From Bacillus sp. FJAT-26390 (GTDB lineage Bacteria > Bacillota > Bacilli > Paenibacillales > Paenibacillaceae): 64,000 bases of DNA. Below are positions 7,534-14,547 of the stretch, in pieces. A program made the position numbers and the translations under genes. The notes under the pieces are model-generated. The model did no database searches, was not told where the DNA came from, and saw only the letters and a list, made by a program, of their open reading frames with translations. The number at the start of each line of letters is the position of its first letter. Within the stretch, counting starts at the first letter, position 1. The stretch covers positions 513,185-577,184 of the forward strand of contig NZ_MAQX01000011.1 in assembly GCF_001682865.1 (NCBI RefSeq), written 5' to 3'.

Positions 7534-9056
7534 TAATTTTCGACCTCCGTTATGGTTAATGGTTGATCCGCGACACGGCACTCAATGAGCTGGCCTAGCG
7601 GCTGCTTGTATTTCAGGATGCTTTCGGCATTATCCAAGAACATAGGAGCCGCGATGCCGCTTTGTTTTGTAAGTACTTCAACCAGCTCCAAGCCTGCTTT
7701 CACGCTCTCAGCTCTCGACAGTTTGCGGAATGGCTTCCCGTCCTGGTAGACCTCGAAGAATGGCTTGTCTGTCCCGTCAGCGTTGTACTGCTTAAGTTCA
7801 AGCTTGAGAGTTGGGAATAACTCTGCGATCTTTGCCGCCATTAGATGGGCTTCCGCAGCCTTAAACGACTTGATTGCTTCTAGGATCAACACGGATTCAT
7901 TGTGACTGTCACGGGCCTCCTGCTCTTGCTTCTCTGCTGCTGCGAGCTTTGCAACTAGTCCAGCTTGTTCATTCAGCTTTGTTATTTGATTTTTAATATC
8001 GTGCCGTTTGTTGTGAAGAGCTTGGAAATCCGTCGGGTCTGGATCGGGAATAACGAGTTCGTCCAGCTGCTTTTTTAATTCTTTATGCTTGTCAACGAGT
8101 TCGGCATAAGCAGTCTTTATATTCGTTAATTCAGCTTCAATATGAAGGTGGACATTATTTTTCGTTTCCTCATTAAGAGGTTGTTTGCAGGCTTCGCACT
8201 CTTCTGCAATTGGCGTCCCTTTCACCTTTGCATGATGTTGCCTCATAGCATCGGCTTTGAACTTCACGCCTTCAATATCGTTCTGTAGTTTGTTATATGA
8301 TTGTTGTGCAATGGCGTTTGCGTGATCTCTTTTGTCAGCTTCTTCTAACTCTTTTTCAACGGCAGTGAGTTCGGCTGTAAACTTTTCGATAGCATCCTTG
8401 TCCACGTTCGGAGCTTGGTTGACATCATCACGAATCGCCTTGACTGTGCCGGATAGGATTAGCGTCTGCTTGTCCTGCCTGTTCTTGTTGTCGCGGTGCT
8501 TCGCTTCAAGATCCGCGAGCTTTGTCTTCTTTAGCAGGGGTGTGAGTGTGTCGAGATACAAATTAGAAAGTTGTTGCAGCACGGTTTTTTCAGTCGGCGG
8601 CGTCACGTGCTTTAGAAGCTGTGCTCTTTGTTCCTCCCACTTCTGTGTGAAGAAGTAAAGCGGATTAAATAAGGACAGGAAAAGCGATTTGTCGAACAAT
8701 GATTCGATAACTTCTTTGAAGATCGTCGCTTTCTGCGGAACGTCGTTGATGTAGTAAAGCATGCTGCCGTTTTCGATCATGCGAGTAATTCGCGTTTCCT
8801 TTTGGTCAACCGACAGTAGTAAGTGAACTTCGACGCGATCGTACTCATAGTTGGTCGGCTCTGGCGACAGCGCCTTAATTAACGTGTTGCCCAGCGTATC
8901 AACGCCGTACAGCGCCCATGTGATAGCTTCACCGATGGATGATTTGCCAGCGCCGTTTTTTCCGAGGATGCGAGTTATTTCATGAAGCGCGAATGTGTTA
9001 ACTCCTTTGTAACTTTTGAAGTTCTTAAGCGTTAGTTCAGGTATGGAAATTTTCAT
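7533..9056 (-). CDS. SbcC/Rad50-like AAA ATPase (phage recombination)
   Basis: 507 residues with LTLKNFKSYKG...RILGKNGAGKSSIGEAITWALYG at the N-terminus (Walker A about 33-41), two long coiled-coil arms, and a CEACKQPL zinc-hook-like CxxC near residue 285. The C-terminal half has LSRAESVKAGLELVE (signature region) and APMFLDNAE (Walker B). This is the layout of SbcC/Rad50-type ATPases that hold DNA ends for a nuclease. Being cotranscribed with bet and an MBL hydrolase supports a recombination role. Confidence 0.9.
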   Translation of the reverse strand: MKISIPELTLKNFKSYKGVNTFALHEITRILGKNGAGKSSIGEAITWALYGVDTLGNTLIKALSPEPTNYEYDRVEVHLLLSVDQKETRITRMIENGSMLYYINDVPQKATIFKEVIESLFDKSLFLSLFNPLYFFTQKWEEQRAQLLKHVTPPTEKTVLQQLSNLYLDTLTPLLKKTKLADLEAKHRDNKNRQDKQTLILSGTVKAIRDDVNQAPNVDKDAIEKFTAELTAVEKELEEADKRDHANAIAQQSYNKLQNDIEGVKFKADAMRQHHAKVKGTPIAEECEACKQPLNEETKNNVHLHIEAELTNIKTAYAELVDKHKELKKQLDELVIPDPDPTDFQALHNKRHDIKNQITKLNEQAGLVAKLAAAEKQEQEARDSHNESVLILEAIKSFKAAEAHLMAAKIAELFPTLKLELKQYNADGTDKPFFEVYQDGKPFRKLSRAESVKAGLELVEVLTKQSGIAAPMFLDNAESILKYKQPLGQLIECRVADQPLTITEVEN

Positions 9057-9074
9057 TGTCGTGGATACCTCCGA

Positions 9075-9569
9075 TTAGTTTTTGAATACGGGTACGCCGT
9101 CGATAACTTGGTATTTTTTCGGCGCTTCTTCTCCGGCAAAAGCCTCCTTGCGACTGCGGTTGATGATGGACAACAGATGATTAAGTTCATTCTCGCTCTG
9201 CGCTGCTTCATCGACCCGCTTTTCGAGCAGCGCGTTCTCATGCCTCAGTTCGTCAATCGTTTCTCTTAGAGCTGCGTTTTGAGCTTCCAAGCCGTTGATG
9301 TAATCCGACACAGCACCCAAGGCTGAATGGATCGACGCTTGTTTAGCTTGCGGCTGCGGCTGGATGTCCACCGCTTTTATGGTTGTTCCGTCCTCGCGCC
9401 TAGGCCTAATATTTTTGAACTGACGTTTAGCTGCTGCCGCCGTCCTGCCAAAATCCGCTGCGTATAATTCAAAAGCTGTCTCATACGTAGCGCCTTGATT
9501 AATCACGTATTCGACTGTCTTCAAAAGATCGGCGTTTTCTTCGTCCGTCCATCCTCTTCGTTGTGTCAT
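9075..9569 (-). CDS. RsfA/Myb-like DNA-binding protein (phage)
   Basis: The N-terminal 50 residues (RRGWTDEENADLLKTVEYVINQGATYETAFELYAADFGRT) match the Myb/SANT-like domain of RsfA, the forespore regulator of Bacillus. A coiled coil follows (about 90-140, YINGLEAQNAALRETIDELRHENALLEKRV), giving RsfA-like architecture in 164 residues. Many phages carry such proteins, so a sporulation role cannot be assumed, but it is notable in a prophage interrupting gerE. Its ATG overlaps the stop of the gene upstream. Confidence 0.75.
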   Translation of the reverse strand: MTQRRGWTDEENADLLKTVEYVINQGATYETAFELYAADFGRTAAAAKRQFKNIRPRREDGTTIKAVDIQPQPQAKQASIHSALGAVSDYINGLEAQNAALRETIDELRHENALLEKRVDEAAQSENELNHLLSIINRSRKEAFAGEEAPKKYQVIDGVPVFKN

Positions 9570-9790
9570 GCATTAAACGCCTCCGTTCTAACGATGTCGT
9601 TTGTCAGTTCGGCTATTTCGATTTCAAGAATGTTTTTGCCAGCATCGTGAACTTGTCCGCTTAACAAAAATCTGTGAAGGTCGTTTAAATGCGTTACCGC
9701 AGCCGAATTATTATTGAAATTGAGCAAAGCCCGTAATTGATCAGCCTCTTGAGGTTGTAAATGATCGGACAATTCAACCTTTACTTTCAA
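9566..9790 (-). CDS. small early phage protein, 74 aa
   Basis: The likely start is TTG at 9788-9790, eight bases after GGAGGTG. It is the first gene of the rightmost early transcript, directly downstream of the operator region at 9.8-9.9 kb. The product (KVKVELSDHLQPQEADQLRALLNF...) is acidic and helical with no recognised domain. First-gene position after the repressor operators suggests an immediate-early protein. Confidence 0.6.
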   Translation of the reverse strand: MKVKVELSDHLQPQEADQLRALLNFNNNSAAVTHLNDLHRFLLSGQVHDAGKNILEIEIAELTNDIVRTEAFNA

Positions 9791-9899
9791 CCGAAACACC
9801 TCCGCTTCATGTATGGTTTACGTAATTGTTGGTTACAATAAAGGCATGGAGAAATAGCCCCATTCGAGCAAATGGAAATATAATGAAAACAAATGCTTG

Positions 9900-9916
9900 C
9901 GTAAGTGCCACTTACG
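9900..9916. promoter_or_regulatory. palindromic repressor operator, early side
   Basis: CGTAAGTG-C-CACTTACG is a perfect 8-1-8 palindrome between the early gene at 9790 and the HTH gene ending at 9925. The same half-site CGTAAGTG recurs at 10275-10282 in front of the CI-like repressor, so both are probably bound by one of the two HTH proteins of this switch region. Confidence 0.6.
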
Positions 9917-9924
9917 GTTTATAA

Positions 9925-10203
9925 TTACTTTTGTGAGCAAAACTCACATTTCGATAGTACTGCAATACGTTCATTACCTTGAATTAAGTCAGGCCATAAG
10001 TCGTAAACGTCAGTTTCGAAGTACATAGCGAAAGCAAACATTTTCTCGATACTCGGATTAGATCGACCAGCTTCTAAAGCTCGAACCGTGGTTTCAGTAA
10101 CCCCCATATCAACAGCTACTTGGGTTTGGGTGCCCTTGGCTATACGAAGTTCTTTAAACCGTTGGCGCGGTTTAAAGGCTCTTGGTTGCGCGTTCTTTTG
10201 CAA
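9925..10203 (-). CDS. XRE-family HTH regulator, Cro-like
   Basis: The TTG start (10201-10203) lies nine bases after a strong AAAGGAGGTG. The 92-residue protein has an XRE helix-turn-helix (RFKELRIAKGTQTQVAVDMGVTETTVRALEAGRSNPSIEKMFAFA...). It is divergent from the repressor at 10326 across a 122-bp operator region, the standard CI/Cro arrangement, so I read it as the lytic-side regulator. The C-terminus KCEFCSQK carries a CxxC pair. Confidence 0.8.
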   Translation of the reverse strand: MQKNAQPRAFKPRQRFKELRIAKGTQTQVAVDMGVTETTVRALEAGRSNPSIEKMFAFAMYFETDVYDLWPDLIQGNERIAVLSKCEFCSQK

Positions 10204-10274
10204 ATTGTTTCACCTCCTTTTTTTGGGGTAACCACAATTTAACATGTAACCAGTAATTACGCAAGTACTATTTT

Positions 10275-10302
10275 CGTAAGTGGTGGAATAAAATAATATA
10301 CT
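10275..10302 (+). promoter_or_regulatory. repressor promoter with operator half-site
   Basis: A -10-like TATACT is at 10297-10302, with the CGTAAGTG half-site (10275-10282) covering the -35 position, which itself is a poor match. An imperfect second half, TTACGCAAGTAC, lies just upstream. The placement fits autoregulation of the repressor gene that starts at 10326. Confidence 0.45.
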
Positions 10303-10325
10303 CGGTATTTGAAGGGGATAAAACA

Positions 10326-10691
10326 ATGAATACACTAGGACAAAGAATCAAAGAACTTCGCACGAAAAAGGGATGGGCGCAAGACGAGCTTGCGGAACGC
10401 ATGGGGATGAACAGAGTTAATATATCTAATTATGAGCTGGACAAAATCAAAAACGTGCCTAGTGAAACGTTGAAAAAATTCGCGGACGTATTCGGGGTAT
10501 CTGCCGATTACTTGCTTGGAAAAACCGAAAACTCCGACAAACCTGATTCGGAGTTTCTTCAACGGCTAGAACTTTCTGAAAAGGATTTGCTCAATCAATA
10601 TACTATCGTATTAGACGGCAAGGAATTGACCGAGGATGAGGCGCGTTTCGTCATTGCTTTTCTGCGGACAAACCGCCAATTGAAGAACTGA
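10326..10691 (+). CDS. CI-like XRE repressor
   Basis: 121 residues: an N-terminal XRE HTH (MNTLGQRIKELRTKKGWAQDELAERMG...NISNYELDK, ending FGVSADYLLGKTE) and a short C-terminal helical domain (ELSEKDLLNQYTIVLDGKELTEDEARFVIAFLR). It lacks a LexA/CI peptidase domain, like small repressors of phi105 and many Bacillus phages. It is divergent from the early operon and the only clear lysogeny repressor visible. RBS GAAGGGGATAAAACA. Confidence 0.88.
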   Translation: MNTLGQRIKELRTKKGWAQDELAERMGMNRVNISNYELDKIKNVPSETLKKFADVFGVSADYLLGKTENSDKPDSEFLQRLELSEKDLLNQYTIVLDGKELTEDEARFVIAFLRTNRQLKN

Positions 10692-10785
10692 GTTGCTCCA
10701 AACCTTCTCGCAAGGTGTTTAGGTCTTCCTCGGTTATTCCGGCTAGTTCGTTAACGATGATGATTTCTTTTTGAATAATGAGCAC
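10651..10785 (-). CDS. possible 44-aa protein convergent with the repressor
   Basis: A minus-strand frame opened by GTG at 10783-10785 encodes QKEIIIVNELAGITEEDLNTL and ends inside the repressor 3' end (41-bp overlap). Its composition looks protein-like (alternating Ile/Val, then amphipathic helix), and an extended -10 TGCTATACT lies just upstream. The GTG abuts its AAGGGG site too closely, so initiation may instead use a non-standard codon downstream. It could equally be an antisense transcript over the repressor. Confidence 0.35.
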   Translation of the reverse strand: MLIIQKEIIIVNELAGITEEDLNTLREGLEQLSSSIGGLSAEKQ

Positions 10786-10812
10786 CCCTTAGTTAATGTG
10801 AATTATGAGAGA

Positions 10813-10821
10813 AGTATAGCA
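10813..10821 (-). promoter_or_regulatory. candidate minus-strand extended -10 promoter
   Basis: Reading minus strand, TGCTATACT is an extended -10 element (TGn plus TATACT). No convincing -35 was found. It would drive a transcript towards the repressor 3' end, through the small frame at 10651-10785. Confidence 0.35.
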
Positions 10822-10910
10822 CATAAAATGCGAACAGGATACGAACAGAAAGTCGAACAAGCTAGAAAATTTTACGACATGTCTCGACAAAGAAGGAGGA
10901 ATAATGTCGA

Positions 10911-11177
10911 ATGCACTTCTCCCGTGGGAGGTGCCTGCTTTCATACTGGCTCCATAAAAGAGGGTTAACCCAAACGGAGTTATCGCGCCGAACTGGATGG
11001 TCAGAAGCCACGCCAGATGCTGGATGGACAAGGCGTGTTATATCTTTTTGGTGCAACGATGAACGCCTTATGAGTGTTGAGGCGATGTATACCGTAGCAA
11101 CGATTTTAGACATCAAGATGGAGGAACTTTATCGTTGGAAGCTTGAAGCCAGTGAAAGCAGGCGGATGCGGGAATAG
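10911..11177 (+). CDS. XRE-like HTH protein
   Basis: 88 residues. RCLLSYWLHKRGLTQTELSRRTGWS is an XRE helix-turn-helix and RLMSVEAMYTVATILDIKMEELYRWKLE is its usual C-terminal continuation; between them an insertion of about eight residues breaks the normal spacing. The best ribosome site (AAGGAGGAATA) points to an ATG at 10904 in another frame, which stops after 17 codons. The gene may have suffered a frameshift near its start or may use the weaker ATG at 10911. Confidence 0.6.
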   Translation: MHFSRGRCLLSYWLHKRGLTQTELSRRTGWSEATPDAGWTRRVISFWCNDERLMSVEAMYTVATILDIKMEELYRWKLEASESRRMRE

Positions 11178-11232
11178 CCGCACTCCCCCGGAACGTTTGG
11201 TACTTATACGTACCGAATTAAGGCAAGACTTA

Positions 11233-11832
11233 TTAACCCTTCTGGCGATTTATAACGCTATCCACATCACTTTGCATAACCTTGAATGACCTCACCCCGA
11301 CGTCATACCGCCCGGCCCCCACGATCCAAACGAACGGATATATCTTTTTGTCCCGCGGTTGCCACTCTGCTTTTTCCCAATCCCCACTCAAATAATGAGC
11401 CTCATATCGATTAAGCTTCTCTGTCATTTGCTTCTCCGTATATACGCTATTCTGAATCTCGACATAAAACGGCGTGTTCTTCCAAATCACGAACGCATCT
11501 GGCTCCGGCAGTCCCTTCCCGCCTATCTTCGGTTCAACTACAAACGTTCGCGGCTGTTCGTACTTTCGTAGCTGCCTGTAAAATTCTACGATAGCTAGGA
11601 AATGCCCAATCTTCGCGCTATCCTTCTTAATACTCGGATTAGGGAAATACAGATATTTTCGCCGCTCTTTTGATACCCCTATGACGCCATCCCGGCGCAG
11701 GCGCAGCAAAGCCTTGTTCGCTTCCGTAATTCGATTCTTAACCGTATGGAAGTGCAGCTCCGCTACATCGTCGCGTGTCATGCAACGGAACCGCACTAAG
11801 TCAGCAACAATCGCCTTATCCCTTGTAATCAA
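11233..11832 (-). CDS. replication-relaxation family protein
   Basis: The 199-residue protein has an N-terminal winged helix (MITRDKAIVADLVRFRCMTRDDVAELHF...LLRLRRDGVIGV) and a C-terminal nuclease-like half with EPDAFVIWKNTPFYVEIQNS. This is the Replic_Relax family found next to FtsK/HerA-type ATPases on plasmids, conjugative elements and some phages such as Wbeta. It is coupled to the FtsK gene (ATGA overlap). By family it is linked to DNA relaxation or transfer; its job in a phage is unclear. Confidence 0.8.
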   Translation of the reverse strand: MITRDKAIVADLVRFRCMTRDDVAELHFHTVKNRITEANKALLRLRRDGVIGVSKERRKYLYFPNPSIKKDSAKIGHFLAIVEFYRQLRKYEQPRTFVVEPKIGGKGLPEPDAFVIWKNTPFYVEIQNSVYTEKQMTEKLNRYEAHYLSGDWEKAEWQPRDKKIYPFVWIVGAGRYDVGVRSFKVMQSDVDSVINRQKG

Positions 11833-13046
11833 AACGGTAGCCCTCCTAACTCGAAATCATCGTCCTCCGCTTCCTGTGCACCTTCCTCCTGCCCTTCTTC
11901 CTCTCCCTGTTTGTATGGCTCCAACAATTCGCGAGCCTTCGGTATATCCAAATATGGCGCCTGCACGAACCGCAAGCCATCGAGCTTATGAATCATCAAT
12001 CCCTTTTGACTTTGCTTAATGTTGGCGGCTTCTCCGCTGCCGATCGTAATGCGGCTATTGATCTCGTCAGCATGCCGGAACGCCATTCGAACCGTTAGGT
12101 TGTTCTTGAGCTTGCCGTCGAGAACGTCGGCATCTGGCCTTTGCATAGAAAGAATCAGGAACACTCCAAGCGCCCGACCTATCGCGCTTATCTCTTCTAC
12201 AATGTCCATGCACTCATGCTTTTTGAGCAGCGACACTTCATCTATCGCGAGCACGATGTAGTTAGGCCGCTTCTCGTCTGGGAGATCGTCAATGTGCGCT
12301 AATCCCTCCTGGTCAAGTAAGTCGCCACGCTTCTGCATTTCCTTTCTAAGCTTAAGCAATATTCGGTGCAAGCTTACTGCGTCCATGACCACATCGACCG
12401 CGATGCCACGGAATAGGTGGAACTCCGAGCGCTTCAAATCCGCGCAATACAAATCCATTTTCTCGGTGCTGCGGATCAATGTAGTTATGATGGATCGGAG
12501 CGCCACGGACTTTCCGCTGCCCGTCTCCCCAGCCACAAGTAAATGTGGGTGTTCAGTCATGTCGTAAGCAACGCCTCCTGTCCGGCCCCGCCCGACGTAG
12601 ATCGGCAGCCGCAGCCCCTTGATCGTTTCAGCAGCTTCCGCTGTGTCATAATCAAACATCGATATGCCTTCCCGGTATACATTTAGTGCAAATGTTTTAA
12701 CCGTACCGCTCAGCTCGATATGCTCCCCGAACACTTGCATAAACAACCAATCGTGGTCGAATACCTCTTTCGGATTCATGCCAGTAGGCACCGTGAAAAC
12801 GATCTGTTTGCGCTCAAGCGACACGGAAACGCGCTGCACCTTCGGATGAATGATGATTTCCTTTGACGTCTTCCCAGCTCGCCGCGTTACCTTCTTTCCT
12901 AACCCTCCGGCCCGAAAAGCTTTGTGGATGTCCCGGCGCAGCTCCGTTTCCGGCATGGTGCTGTAAGCCGTCCAAGCTACGTAAGAGCTTGCCAGTACGC
13001 CCGCAATCTTGCTTACTATTACTGCACTAGTTCCAATCATCAGCAT
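11829..13046 (-). CDS. FtsK/SpoIIIE-domain ATPase
   Basis: 405 residues: a short hydrophobic N-terminus (about 1-28), an OB-like region, then an FtsK ATPase domain with Walker A VAGETGSGKSVALRS (about 172-185), Walker B YIVLAIDEVSLL (about 270) and LGVFLILSMQRPDA. The C-terminus is Glu-rich. Similar proteins paired with replication-relaxation genes occur in ICE and in Bacillus phages Wbeta/gamma. The promoter and a palindromic operator lie upstream at 13.55 kb. Confidence 0.88.
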   Translation of the reverse strand: MLMIGTSAVIVSKIAGVLASSYVAWTAYSTMPETELRRDIHKAFRAGGLGKKVTRRAGKTSKEIIIHPKVQRVSVSLERKQIVFTVPTGMNPKEVFDHDWLFMQVFGEHIELSGTVKTFALNVYREGISMFDYDTAEAAETIKGLRLPIYVGRGRTGGVAYDMTEHPHLLVAGETGSGKSVALRSIITTLIRSTEKMDLYCADLKRSEFHLFRGIAVDVVMDAVSLHRILLKLRKEMQKRGDLLDQEGLAHIDDLPDEKRPNYIVLAIDEVSLLKKHECMDIVEEISAIGRALGVFLILSMQRPDADVLDGKLKNNLTVRMAFRHADEINSRITIGSGEAANIKQSQKGLMIHKLDGLRFVQAPYLDIPKARELLEPYKQGEEEGQEEGAQEAEDDDFELGGLPF

Positions 13047-13184
13047 GTACCAGTACCCCCGATATATTGCAGTATTTAATGCTGTTCTTACTCTATTAAT
13101 TACTCGATTATCAATAGTGCATTAATACAAGCTAAAAGAGTTGATGTGACTATATTTTCAGATTTGTTTAAAGTGTACGAAGAA

Positions 13185-13328
13185 TTAAGAGAATGGAGAA
13201 AGAAGAAAATGAGCGAGAGGGCGAGCGACAGCGTGCCCAAAAATCCAACAAATATACACTCCGCCTAAAAAAGAAATTCCAACCAAAGCCCAACCGACAA
13301 CATCAGAGAGAGGAACGGCCCTTGTCAT
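13185..13328 (-). CDS. small membrane protein, 47 aa
   Basis: ATG at 13326-13328 after GGGGTGAGCGT, overlapping the TGA of the preceding small membrane gene (ATGA). The product has one strong hydrophobic segment (VVGWALVGISFLGGVYICWIF). It sits between another small membrane gene and the FtsK ATPase, suggesting a membrane-associated partner of that module. Not recognised. Confidence 0.6.
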   Translation of the reverse strand: MTRAVPLSDVVGWALVGISFLGGVYICWIFGHAVARPLAHFLLSPFS

Positions 13329-13528
13329 ACGCTCACCCCGAATGAGCGAGCAATATAACGCAGCCCAGCCCACCAAAACTCCATAGCAATATAAGCGCAT
13401 CCCACGTAAGCAACGATTTTAATAAAGACCACTTTTCCTCCATGTCCGTTTTCCTCCATCAGCCTGCCTATAATTTCGCTGCTAATTGCAATGCCTGCAA
13501 TCTTTAAAACTGGCTCTAAATAATCCAT
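13325..13528 (-). CDS. small membrane protein, SpoIIIAC-like pattern
   Basis: 67 residues with two hydrophobic helices (PVLKIAGIAISSEIIGRLM and VVFIKIVAYVGCAYIAMEF). The IAGI...EIIG pattern and size recall SpoIIIAC, the small membrane component of the sporulation feeding-tube complex, although this is only a resemblance. It begins the operon with the 47-aa membrane protein, FtsK ATPase and replication-relaxation gene. Phage members of this size class exist with unknown function. Confidence 0.6.
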   Translation of the reverse strand: MDYLEPVLKIAGIAISSEIIGRLMEENGHGGKVVFIKIVAYVGCAYIAMEFWWAGLRYIARSFGVSV

Positions 13529-13553
13529 GAACCGCTCACTCTCCCTTTGTCGT

Positions 13554-13579
13554 TTACTGCAAATGAACTAGTGCAGTAA
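13554..13579. promoter_or_regulatory. operator palindrome in divergent region
   Basis: TTACTGCA-N10-TGCAGTAA is a perfect inverted repeat in the gap between the minus-strand FtsK operon (start 13528) and the plus-strand HTH gene (13685). The right half lies within GAACTAGTGCAGTAAT (13565-13580), whose exact reverse complement recurs at 13018-13033 inside the FtsK start region. The HTH protein encoded at 13685 is the natural candidate ligand. Confidence 0.55.
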
Positions 13580-13684
13580 TTGGATTTGTTAAAGGATATG
13601 TCGAACGGCTTGCCTGTGTTTCCTAGTTTGATGAATAAAGTTTTCATAGATTGTCCACACTTCTACTAGAGGGGTGTGGTGAAT

Positions 13685-13906
13685 ATGTTCGGATTAGGGA
13701 AGCAAAGAACTAAATTAGGGAGGTATATTGATAAGAACGGGATCACTCAAGGATGGCTGGAAAGTAAAACGGGTTTGAACAAAAATTCAGTGTCCAAATT
13801 GTGCGGCGATGATTCATATGAACCACGTCCGAGCACGGTTCAAAAGGTCATTTCATCTCTCCGCAAACACGGTCACGACGTCCGGGCAGACGACTTTTGG
13901 GGATAA
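13685..13906 (+). CDS. small XRE-family regulator
   Basis: 73 residues from ATG 13685 after AGAGGGG; GTG codons at 13676/13679 are alternatives. The sequence KLGRYIDKNGITQGWLESKTGLNKNSVSKLCGDD...RPSTVQKVISSLRKHG is an XRE helix-turn-helix. It is divergent from the FtsK operon across the TTACTGCA palindrome, which it probably binds, making this a self-contained regulatory unit separate from the CI/Cro switch. Confidence 0.8.
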   Translation: MFGLGKQRTKLGRYIDKNGITQGWLESKTGLNKNSVSKLCGDDSYEPRPSTVQKVISSLRKHGHDVRADDFWG

Positions 13907-13975
13907 TTTCCGAAACCGATAGGCAAAGCAGGAAGTATATAGTAAAATATCTCATAAATAAGGGGGTCATTTTAC

Positions 13976-14419
13976 TTGAAGAAAAGTTTATTACTATCAT
14001 TCATTTTGATCATTTCTCTTTTGTCGGGATGTAGTTCAGCAGCTAATGAGGAAAAAAAACTAACTGCTGGTGAGCAATTATCACTGGATTATGTAAATGT
14101 ATTTCTTAATGGTTCTGATCTGGATGCGAAAAAAAAGTTTGTTGAAGAAAAAGTACACAACGACGTTAAGCCGGTATTTAATCTGGCAGCTGCTGCTGAA
14201 ACGGCAGAAGAAAACAAACTGCTTAATCCTAAATTAATTGAATCAATTGAGTATGAAGAAGAAGGCGTAAAGGGATCGGTTAATTTGATTCACGCTGATG
14301 GTGACAAGGAAATTATCATGATGATTACAGAAGGAAAAATAATGTGGGGTTATACATCAACAGACGAAGACGAACAAACTAAAGTAGCATTTAACGAATT
14401 ACGTTCTAAATTCAAATAA
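13976..14419 (+). CDS. secreted lipoprotein, prophage cargo
   Basis: A TTG start with an AAGGGGGT site gives a 147-residue protein with a signal peptide and lipobox LLSGC (Cys about 19). The mature part is charged, with EYEEEGVKGSVNLIHADGDKEIIMMITEGKIMWGY, similar in feel to DUF-type lipoproteins with a beta-sheet C-terminus. It has its own terminator and is oriented opposite to the lysis genes, typical of a moron expressed in the lysogen. Superinfection exclusion or host effects are possible but unproven. Confidence 0.75.
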   Translation: MKKSLLLSFILIISLLSGCSSAANEEKKLTAGEQLSLDYVNVFLNGSDLDAKKKFVEEKVHNDVKPVFNLAAAAETAEENKLLNPKLIESIEYEEEGVKGSVNLIHADGDKEIIMMITEGKIMWGYTSTDEDEQTKVAFNELRSKFK

Positions 14420-14428
14420 AACAACAAA

Positions 14429-14458
14429 AAGCCCCCGACCAATTAAGGTCAGGGGCTT
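14429..14458. terminator. bidirectional terminator
   Basis: AAGCCCCCGACC / GGTCAGGGGCTT with a six-base loop; T-rich on both sides (TCTTCTTT on plus, TTTTTGTTG on minus). It closes the lipoprotein gene from the left and the lysis operon from the right. Confidence 0.85.
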
Positions 14459-14547
14459 CTTCTTTGCTATGGGATGCTTTCCCACGCGACCGATGCTTTC
14501 GGATTTGATAAAAATATACCATATCATTCCAACACAGACAAGCGTTT

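Noticed and set aside
10831..10859. Three CGAACA repeats (10831, 10842, 10854), LexA-box-like
   Set aside because: Gram-positive LexA boxes need an inverted CGAAC-N4-GTTCG; these are direct repeats without the second arm.
10771..10968. 65-codon plus-strand frame before the HTH gene
   Set aside because: TTG start without ribosome site, overlaps the better HTH frame and the minus-strand promoter; its end is clearly the HTH gene in the wrong frame.
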